Assembly: GCA_049291395.1 (NCBI GenBank)
Contig: JBATPJ010000028.1
Coordinates: forward strand, 1 to 7,672
Reading direction: 5' to 3'
Origin: JAPUDQ01 sp049291395
GTDB lineage: Bacteria; Patescibacteriota; Saccharimonadia; Saccharimonadales; Saccharimonadaceae
DNA length: 7,672 bases
The position numbers and the translations under genes were made by a program. The notes under the pieces were generated by a model that saw only the letters and a program-made list of their open reading frames with translations, was not told the origin of the DNA and made no database searches. Positions 1 through 4,512 of the stretch are shown piece after piece; position 1 is the first letter of the stretch, and every line of letters begins with the position of its first letter.

Positions 1-1
1 C

Positions 2-673
2 CCATAAACCATCGTCGCCGTAGGCTTCTCCGTACTTCACGATGCCGCCATCGATTTGGTAGACGTCGTTGAAGCCGCGCTGTTTCATCATGGCACTGAG
101 GAGCTCGCAGCGTACACCGCCCGTACAGTAGCTGATGACTTTTTTGTCTTTGAGGTCATCGTATTTGCCGCTGTCGAGTTCTCTTTTGAAGTCTCGTGAG
201 GTACGTGTGTCAGGTACGACGGCATTTTTGAAACGACCAACTTTGGCCTCGTACTGGTTGCGTCCATCAAAAAACACGACATCATCGCCAAACTTCTCGA
301 CCATCTCATTGACTTCGTGTGGCTTCAAGTGTGGGCCAGTGCCGACGACGCCACTAGCATCAACCGCAATCTCATCCCACGTCTCGAAAGCAACCAACTC
401 GTTTTTGACCTTTACGCTCATGCGCGGGAAGTTATCACGGCCGCCTTCACTCCATTTCCATAATATATCTTTGAAGCCTGGGAATTGTTTGCTGGCTTTT
501 ATATACGCTTTGAGATCGTCCAGATCACCACCGACTGTACCGTTGATCCCCTGCGGGCTCACCAGGATACGACCTTTGAGATCGAGCGAATCACATAGTG
601 TCTTCTGCCATAGCTTGAGTAGCTCTGGGTCTTTGACCGGGGTGAATTTGTAATACAGTAATATCTTTTGCAT
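2..673 (-). CDS. trhO: tRNA uridine(34) hydroxylase TrhO (rhodanese family), 3' end cut by window edge
   Basis: The reading frame starts at the ATG at 673 and stays open to the left edge: 224 codons with no stop seen. TrhO (YceA/UPF0176) proteins hydroxylate U34 in tRNA anticodons in an O2-dependent way, the first step to 5-methoxy- or carboxymethoxy-uridine, in the cytoplasm. Seen here: an N-terminal ferredoxin-like domain (residues 1-95) with the family segments ILVSPQGINGTVGG (36-49) and NFPRMSVKVK (81-90). A rhodanese domain follows, with VVFFDGRNQYEAKVGRFKNA (132-151) and the loop SYCTGGVRCE (181-190), where Cys183 is the expected active-site cysteine. It continues with GGIVKYGEAYGDDGLW, after which the window ends, so the usual C-terminal cysteine-rich part lies outside. 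The start is fixed by the family N-terminus and a TATAAT box 8 nt upstream. No Shine-Dalgarno is visible, so the mRNA is probably leaderless. It diverges from the ABC transporter. Confidence 0.93.
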   Translation of the reverse strand, partial: MQKILLYYKFTPVKDPELLKLWQKTLCDSLDLKGRILVSPQGINGTVGGDLDDLKAYIKASKQFPGFKDILWKWSEGGRDNFPRMSVKVKNELVAFETWDEIAVDASGVVGTGPHLKPHEVNEMVEKFGDDVVFFDGRNQYEAKVGRFKNAVVPDTRTSRDFKRELDSGKYDDLKDKKVISYCTGGVRCELLSAMMKQRGFNDVYQIDGGIVKYGEAYGDDGLW

Positions 674-681
674 ATGAGATT

Positions 682-687
682 ATTATA
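682..687 (-). promoter_or_regulatory. -10 box of trhO, leaderless arrangement
   Basis: On the minus strand the bases read TATAAT, a perfect -10 hexamer. Exactly 8 nt separate it from the trhO ATG at 673, so transcription should begin at or within a base or two of the start codon. No good -35 hexamer is seen 16-18 bp upstream. The plus strand at 681-686 reads TATTAT, so a weaker divergent -10 could occupy the same bases. Confidence 0.65.
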
Positions 688-694
688 GCGTAAA

Positions 695-781
695 ATGATG
701 ATACTACGTCGCTATACGCATCGTTTCGGCGACCTCTTGGCTACTTTCGTCCCAGGCGAACACTGGCACACCACCACATAG
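695..781 (+). CDS. possible 28-codon leader ORF upstream of the ABC transporter
   Basis: ATGATG at 695-700 opens a 28-codon frame beginning MMILRRYTHRFGDLL and ending EHWHTTT before TAG at 779-781. It is in the same frame as the ABC gene, 33 nt before its GTG. A TATTAT hexamer at 681-686 lies exactly 8 nt before the ATG, the spacing seen at trhO, dedA and uvrA. The peptide is basic and His/Thr-rich, has no recognised domain and no membrane segment. It could be a leader peptide, a coupled small protein or a chance frame. Its -10 overlaps the reverse complement of the trhO -10, which weakens the promoter argument. No function is assigned. Confidence 0.25.
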   Translation: MMILRRYTHRFGDLLATFVPGEHWHTTT

Positions 782-806
782 CAACCATACTTATCAAAAC
801 GAAAGG
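763..806 (+). promoter_or_regulatory. weak candidate promoter and Shine-Dalgarno for the ABC transporter
   Basis: CTGGCA (763-768) and CATACT (786-791) are separated by 17 bp. Each matches four of six bases of the consensus -35 and -10. The predicted transcript would start near 798 and carry AAAGG (802-806), 8 nt before the GTG at 815. The Shine-Dalgarno is convincing; the promoter hexamers are not strong, and transcription could instead come from about 681. Confidence 0.35.
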
Positions 807-814
807 TAGAATTC

Positions 815-2590
815 GTGCACAAAAGAAATACCAAACGACCCGCAATACTAGTCAAAGAAACAATCGCACTGTACTGGGAGCAAATTCGCCCAGACAAAAT
901 ACGGTTTTTCGCGATGCTTGGGCTGATACCGATATCGTCGATAATCTTTGACACGATCGTTCCTTACTTCCTCGCGATGACAATCGGTACGTTTGCCTCT
1001 CATGATACCGCACAGATGAACACCTATCTGACATGGGCCGCTATCGCAGCTGGCATCGGCGTGATCACAAACTTCATCGGTTTTCAGGCAGCCGTACATC
1101 ATGAATCAGCTGTACGAACGCGACTCGTCACTTCATCACTTCGTAGACTTCTGGCAAAAGATCAAGAATTCTTTGCGAACCAAAAGATCGGTGCATTGAC
1201 CGGCAAATTCATCGACTTTATCAACAGTCACACCGGACTGCAGGATCTCTTCATCATCCGCACCCTTTCTTTTACGATCAACCTCATGCTCGGTGTGATC
1301 ATCATCTACTCGCAAACACCCCTCCTGGCCTGGATAATTATCGGGCTCATCGTCGGACTCGGTATAGAGATACGGTATTTCCGAGTCCTTCGTGAATCGA
1401 TTCGCGCCGAACGCAAACGGCTGATTTCTGAAGTCAACGGAGCGGTTGCCGATACCATCACAAACAACTTAACCGTCAAGACATTTGCCAGTGAGGGGCA
1501 CGAGACAAAACTCGCCCAGAGTATCAGTAGCGACTACGAGCGGGCGTATACTCGTGACTACAAGTGGATGGTAGCAGAGGGTTCGTTGCGACATTTTTTC
1601 ATGCAGTCGATCCAGATAATTGCGATACTCGTCATCGCCTCACTGCTCATTGAAGATGTCATCGGCCTCAGCATCGCAATCTTCGCCGTGGCGTATCTGC
1701 AACGACTCGCCGCACAGCTATTTGCACTCGGTGAGCTTATCAATGGTTATGATAAGCTTCTCCTCCAGGCCACTCCCATGACCGAGATACTACGCGAAGC
1801 ACCAACTATCGTCGATCGGTCACGTACAAAACTAGAAGTTCGTCGTGGCGCCATCACATTTTCCGATGTCAGCTATGCGTACCGCGACGCCAAGGCACAG
1901 GACGTCATACGTTCACTCAACCTCACCATCCCCGCTGGACAAAAAATCGGTCTCGTCGGGGTATCGGGTGCAGGCAAAACCACCATCGCACGGCTACTGT
2001 TACGTTTCGATGATATATCATCTGGCACGATCACGATCGATGACCAAAACATCGCCGATGTCACGCAGCACAGTCTACGAGAAGGCATCGCCTATGTTGC
2101 ACAGGAACCGCTACTCTTTCACCGCAGTCTACGCGACAACATCGCCTATGCAAAACCACATGCGAGCGATGACCAAATACGCCATGCCGCCGGTCAAGCT
2201 TACGCACTCGAATTCATCGATCGATTGCCAGAAGGGCTCGACACTATCGTCGGTGAGCGCGGTGTCAAACTCAGCGGCGGCCAACGGCAGCGTATCGCGA
2301 TCGCGCGGGCTATCCTCAAAGACGCCCCGATACTCCTCCTCGACGAAGCAACCAGTGCCCTCGATAGCGAGAGTGAGAAGCTTATCCAATCAGCCCTCAC
2401 TGACCTGATGGCAAAGCGCACTAGTATCGTCATCGCGCACCGCCTCAGCACCATCGCCAAACTTGACCGCATCGTCGTACTAGACAAAGGTCGCATCGTA
2501 GAAGACGGTACGCACGCGGAGCTACTAGCCCTCGATGGTATCTACGCCAAACTCTGGTCACATCAGAGCGGCGGATTTATCGAGGAGTAG
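815..2590 (+). CDS. ABC exporter half-transporter (ABCB/MsbA-LmrA type), TMD-NBD fusion
   Basis: This 591-residue protein has the usual length for a bacterial half-exporter that works as a homodimer or heterodimer in the cytoplasmic membrane, using ATP to expel lipids, peptides or drugs. The N-terminal membrane domain has hydrophobic stretches at about 33-57, 72-95, 150-187 and 255-293. The nucleotide-binding domain shows Walker A GVSGAGKTT (382-390), the Q-loop glutamine 430 in YVAQEP, signature LSGGQRQR from 486, Walker B ILLLDE (506-511) with catalytic Glu511, a D-loop SALD, and switch His542 in IAHRLST. All catalytic residues are present, so it should be active. Substrate cannot be read from the sequence. 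The GTG start is chosen because an in-frame TAG lies at 779, no earlier ATG exists, and AAAGG precedes it by 8 nt. It stands alone: no partner half-transporter is adjacent, and a strong hairpin follows 28 nt after the stop. Confidence 0.95.
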   Translation: MHKRNTKRPAILVKETIALYWEQIRPDKIRFFAMLGLIPISSIIFDTIVPYFLAMTIGTFASHDTAQMNTYLTWAAIAAGIGVITNFIGFQAAVHHESAVRTRLVTSSLRRLLAKDQEFFANQKIGALTGKFIDFINSHTGLQDLFIIRTLSFTINLMLGVIIIYSQTPLLAWIIIGLIVGLGIEIRYFRVLRESIRAERKRLISEVNGAVADTITNNLTVKTFASEGHETKLAQSISSDYERAYTRDYKWMVAEGSLRHFFMQSIQIIAILVIASLLIEDVIGLSIAIFAVAYLQRLAAQLFALGELINGYDKLLLQATPMTEILREAPTIVDRSRTKLEVRRGAITFSDVSYAYRDAKAQDVIRSLNLTIPAGQKIGLVGVSGAGKTTIARLLLRFDDISSGTITIDDQNIADVTQHSLREGIAYVAQEPLLFHRSLRDNIAYAKPHASDDQIRHAAGQAYALEFIDRLPEGLDTIVGERGVKLSGGQRQRIAIARAILKDAPILLLDEATSALDSESEKLIQSALTDLMAKRTSIVIAHRLSTIAKLDRIVVLDKGRIVEDGTHAELLALDGIYAKLWSHQSGGFIEE

Positions 2591-2618
2591 ATACGCGCGA
2601 GGCACGTTTAGTAGTACA

Positions 2619-2649
2619 AACACCCCGCCGAGTATCTCGGCGGGGTGTT
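2619..2649. terminator. perfect 14-bp hairpin between convergent ABC transporter and rplY genes
   Basis: AACACCCCGCCGAG (2619-2632), loop TAT, then CTCGGCGGGGTGTT (2636-2649) form an uninterrupted GC-rich inverted repeat. It lies 28 bp after the ABC stop and 21 bp beyond the rplY stop, so it probably ends or protects both transcripts. Neither side has a run of T residues, so it is not a textbook intrinsic terminator. Confidence 0.75.
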
Positions 2650-2670
2650 AAACGTACTTGGTAGAAAAGA

Positions 2671-3402
2671 CTATTTCTTGTCGTCGGCTGCAGCTTCAGC
2701 GTTGTCAGCTGGTGCTTCGGCGCCTTGCTCGGCTTCGACAGCACTGACGTCTTCGGCGTCACCAGCGGCGGCGTCGTTTTGGGCCTGGAGGGCACTTGGC
2801 TCCCAGACACTGGCGACAACTTGGTGGAAGATATCATTGGCTTCGGAGTCTTCATCGTCTTCGTCGCCGTGACCATCATCGTTGTCAACGATCTCGACGT
2901 TTGCTGGGATCTTGATATCACTGACGAGGATACGCTCGCCAGCTTCTTTGAGGTGCAGGATCGAAACTTCGAGTGCGTCAGGAAGATCAAGCGGCAGCGC
3001 CTTGACTTCAACTTTTTCAAGCGTTTGCAGGACGATCAGACCATTGCGTTCGGCTTCGCTCTCACCTTCACCGACGAGGTGAATTGGGATCTCAGCTTCG
3101 ATCGGCTTGTTCTGGCGAACGGCGTGAAATGATACGTGCTTGATGCGGCGTTTGACATTGTCGACTTCGACATCTTTGATCATCGCGATGCGTTTTTTGT
3201 CACCGATCGTGAGATGAACTGGTGCGTGTTTGCCAGCGGCAGTATATACCTTGCCCATGAGGACTTGGTCGACCTGTACCGCCATTGGCTCCATGCCTGG
3301 GCCATAGACGACAGCTGGTACGATACCATCGCGGCGCAAGGCTTTAACTTTTTTGCCGTGAACAGTTCGTTCGGTTACTTTGAGTGTGATCTTGTCTCCC
3401 AT
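2671..3402 (-). CDS. rplY: 50S ribosomal protein L25 / general stress protein CTC
   Basis: The protein has 243 residues, within the range of the long CTC form (L25 plus an extra beta domain), which binds 5S rRNA in the large subunit. Residues 1-95 are the L25 domain, with the family segments ALRRDGIVPAVVYGPG (21-36) and VEVDNVKRRIKHVSFHAV (78-95). Residues 100-200 are the CTC C-terminal domain (AEIPIHLVGEGE; LPLDLPDALEVSILHL). It has a very acidic insertion at 173-190 (DNDDGHGDEDDEDSEAND), where ordinary CTC proteins have a short turn before the last strand. Residues 201-243 form an Ala/Glu/Asp-rich, probably disordered tail ending DDKK, a common feature of CTC proteins. The start ATG has a textbook AAGGAG 7 nt upstream. 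It is monocistronic, divergent from the DedA gene and convergent with the ABC gene. Confidence 0.95.
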   Translation of the reverse strand: MGDKITLKVTERTVHGKKVKALRRDGIVPAVVYGPGMEPMAVQVDQVLMGKVYTAAGKHAPVHLTIGDKKRIAMIKDVEVDNVKRRIKHVSFHAVRQNKPIEAEIPIHLVGEGESEAERNGLIVLQTLEKVEVKALPLDLPDALEVSILHLKEAGERILVSDIKIPANVEIVDNDDGHGDEDDEDSEANDIFHQVVASVWEPSALQAQNDAAAGDAEDVSAVEAEQGAEAPADNAEAAADDKK

Positions 3403-3409
3403 CTCTCTT

Positions 3410-3415
3410 CTCCTT
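3410..3415 (-). promoter_or_regulatory. strong Shine-Dalgarno of rplY
   Basis: The minus strand reads AAGGAG, seven bases before the ATG at 3402, within AGGAAGGAG. It fixes the start codon. It is also the strongest ribosome binding site in the window, in contrast to the leaderless-looking starts of trhO, dedA and uvrA. Confidence 0.85.
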
Positions 3416-3451
3416 CCTGAGAATACCTTTACGGAGTTTTGTAATTATTTC

Positions 3452-3480
3452 ATTATACACTAATTCGCATACAATATAAA
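3452..3480 (-). promoter_or_regulatory. rplY promoter
   Basis: On the minus strand, TATAAT (3457 down to 3452) is a perfect -10. TTTATA (3480 down to 3475), 17 bp upstream, matches four of six -35 bases. The predicted start is near 3445, giving a leader of about 42 nt with the AAGGAG site. The promoter abuts the inverted-repeat element at 3490-3613. Confidence 0.6.
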
Positions 3481-3489
3481 CTATCAAGT

Positions 3490-3613
3490 GCTCGAATCTT
3501 AAAACATCTCCCTCAGGGCAAGTTCGGCCAGCCGCCAACTGACAAGCCTTCGCCTTGGCCGGCCATGGCCGATACGGCCAATTGCCCTTCAGAAGACGTT
3601 TCAAAATTCGGGC
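3490..3613 (-). other. 124-bp structured inverted-repeat element; candidate minus-strand ncRNA or MITE/ERIC-like element
   Basis: The ends, 3490-3521 and 3582-3613, are 32-nt terminal inverted repeats matching at 24 of 32 positions, both reaching AGGGCAA at their inner ends. Inside lie two more stems: TGGCCG-ATA-CGGCCA (3566-3580, perfect), and GGCCAGCCGCCAA (3526-3538) against TTGGCCGGCC (3555-3564), with a small bulge. Together they predict a long base stem opening into a three-way junction. Read as minus-strand RNA, five of the eight mismatches become G-U wobbles and two adjacent ones become a tandem G-A/A-G pair. Read as plus-strand RNA, those five are A-C clashes. That asymmetry favours an RNA made from the minus strand. 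No confident promoter or U-run is seen, and no target-site duplication is obvious. Its size and imperfect palindromy also resemble ERIC-type or MITE elements. I do not recognise the family. Confidence 0.5.
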
Positions 3614-3629
3614 TCCACCGATGACATCA

Positions 3630-3638
3630 TGGTACAAT
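3630..3638 (+). promoter_or_regulatory. extended -10 promoter of the DedA gene, leaderless arrangement
   Basis: TGG followed by TACAAT (3633-3638) is an extended -10 element with five of six hexamer matches. Eight bases lie between it and the ATG at 3647, the same spacing as at trhO and uvrA. No -35 is visible, which is acceptable for an extended -10. The box overlaps codons that would follow an upstream in-frame ATG at 3629, so that ATG would lie outside the transcript. Confidence 0.55.
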
Positions 3639-3646
3639 TGTTGGTA

Positions 3647-4294
3647 ATGGAAGCATTTATAAACTTCATCACTAGCTTCGGTGTGCTGGCAATTTTGTTC
3701 GTAATATTTGCCGAAACCGGCCTCCTGGCCGGCTTTATATTCCCGGGCGACAGTCTGCTCTTCACGGCTGGCTTTCTCGTACAGCAGGGCATATTGCCAA
3801 TTAATATCCATACCTTCGTACTCCTGCTATTCACCGCGGCTGTGCTCGGCGAGAGCACCGGGTATATCTTCGGCCGCAAGATCGGACGCAAATTATTTGA
3901 ACGAGAGAATAGCCGATTTTTCAAAAAAGAATACCTCGTGCGCAGCGAACTCTTCTACCAAAAACACGGTTCGCTCACGATCGTGCTGGCCTGCTTTGTG
4001 CCGTTTGTACGCACCTTTGTACCGATCGTAGCTGGTATCAGTCATATGGATTATCGTAAATTCATCCCGTTTAATTTACTTGGTGCGGCCCTTTGGACTG
4101 GTAGCTTTACGTATCTTGGCTACTACGCTGGTGCCGTCCTCCATTCATGGGGTATCAATGTCGAAGTGGCTGCACTACTCATCATCGCCTTGTCCATCTC
4201 CCCGATGATCATTCACTATTTCAAAGATCACAACAATCGCTTGCGATTAACCGATGGTGTCAAACGACAAATTGCGGTGATTCTGCACAAGTAA
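3647..4294 (+). CDS. DedA-family (VTT domain) integral membrane protein
   Basis: This 215-residue protein has the usual length for DedA-family membrane proteins, implicated in lipid carrier recycling or scrambling, membrane potential and stress tolerance. Seen motifs: FAETGLLAGFIFPGDSLLFT (21-40), with Glu23 and Asp35 spaced 12 apart as in the family; GESTGYIFGRKIG (68-80); FVPFVRTFVPIVAGISHM (117-134) with Arg122; and GAALWTGSFTYLGY (146-159). Hydrophobic segments are at about 8-30, 34-48, 55-76, 110-130, 143-165 and 173-190. At position 116, six residues before Arg122, a Cys replaces the arginine usual in the RFxPxxR motif; in E. coli YqjA/YghB that arginine matters for function (from memory). 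I chose ATG 3647 over 3629 because of the promoter box and because MEAF fits the family's short N-terminus. The exact substrate is not predictable. Confidence 0.92.
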   Translation: MEAFINFITSFGVLAILFVIFAETGLLAGFIFPGDSLLFTAGFLVQQGILPINIHTFVLLLFTAAVLGESTGYIFGRKIGRKLFERENSRFFKKEYLVRSELFYQKHGSLTIVLACFVPFVRTFVPIVAGISHMDYRKFIPFNLLGAALWTGSFTYLGYYAGAVLHSWGINVEVAALLIIALSISPMIIHYFKDHNNRLRLTDGVKRQIAVILHK

Positions 4295-4329
4295 TATCGA
4301 CTATAGACGCAACCAAAACATCCTCGCTC

Positions 4330-4358
4330 TTGTCTGCGAGAATCACTACATATAAGAT
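4330..4358 (+). promoter_or_regulatory. weak candidate promoter for the 23S-like RNA
   Basis: TTGTCT (4330-4335) and TAAGAT (4353-4358) are 17 bp apart, each matching four of six consensus bases. Transcription would start near 4365, just before the rRNA-like domain. The same bases form the hairpins noted at 4323-4364, so the region may equally be transcribed as dedA 3' UTR. Confidence 0.25.
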
Positions 4359-4364
4359 AGTGAT
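4342..4364. repeat. perfect 7-bp inverted repeat in the dedA-uvrA spacer
   Basis: ATCACTA (4342-4348) and TAGTGAT (4358-4364) flank a 9-nt loop. A second small hairpin, CTCGC (4323-4327) with GCGAG (4336-4340), lies just before it. They could be 3'-UTR hairpins of the DedA mRNA, an operator, or the 5' part of the structured RNA that follows. Confidence 0.4.
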
Positions 4365-4505
4365 AGCGCGAATGCGGGCACTGCGTCGACAACCAGGAAG
4401 GGACGCCTTGAATACAGGCGAACCCTGAGGGTGCGTAATAGCTCACTGGTCAAGTAGTGTCGCCTCAGCACTCACCTTCTTACGAGAAGTGAGTGTTGAG
4501 GCCAC
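4365..4505 (+). ncRNA. orphan 23S rRNA GTPase-centre-like RNA (helix 42-44 mimic), candidate ncRNA or 3' UTR
   Basis: Positions 4388-4464 resemble the 23S rRNA GTPase-associated centre (E. coli about 1047-1117). GACAACCAGGA (4388-4398) and GTGCGTAATAGCTCACTGGT (4431-4450), followed by CAAGT, match the bacterial consensus. The second block is nearly universal in large-subunit rRNA. The part between has diverged but keeps the fold: CGCCT (4404-4408) pairs with AGGCG (4416-4420), and flanking GGG pairs with CCC, as in helix 43. The loop reads TGAATAC instead of the conserved UAGAAGC. GGG opposite CTC closes helix 44 through one wobble. GGCACT (4377-4382) pairs with AGTGTC (4456-4461) as a helix-42 base. 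In the ribosome this domain binds L11 and the L10-L12 stalk. No other rRNA sequence is present, so this is not an rRNA gene. A terminator-like hairpin begins at the next base. Alternatives: a decayed rDNA fragment, or an L11/L10 decoy or regulator. Confidence 0.6.
4462..4502. terminator. 18-bp terminator-like hairpin between the 23S-like RNA and uvrA
   Basis: Positions 4462-4480 pair with 4485-4502 around the loop TACG. There is one bulged C and one G-T pair, which is a wobble on the plus strand but an A-C mismatch on the minus strand. Only a short TTTT follows on the plus strand, about 8 nt after the stem. It probably ends plus-strand transcription from dedA or the RNA, and lies 10 bp beyond the uvrA stop, so it may also serve uvrA. 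Confidence 0.75.
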
Positions 4506-4512
4506 AAGCCTT

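Noticed and set aside
1845..2408. 187-codon plus-strand frame inside the ABC transporter gene
   Set aside because: It overlaps the Walker A to Walker B region in another frame and shows no domain.
3490..3613. Known housekeeping RNA (SRP 4.5S, 6S, RNase P, tmRNA) at the inverted-repeat element
   Set aside because: The SRP GGAA tetraloop and asymmetric loop, the RNase P P4 core, a tmRNA T-arm and a 6S central bubble were all looked for and not seen.
3344..3811. 155-codon minus-strand open frame crossing the 124-bp element and overlapping the dedA and rplY starts
   Set aside because: It runs through the rplY promoter and is antisense to the DedA motifs; the composition is not protein-like. The inverted-repeat structure explains the region better.
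4295..4512. True rRNA gene fragment caused by mis-assembly
   Set aside because: Only about 75 bp resembles 23S, its stems are diverged but still paired, and intact dedA and uvrA genes flank it with ordinary spacing. A read-level check would still be needed to exclude it fully.
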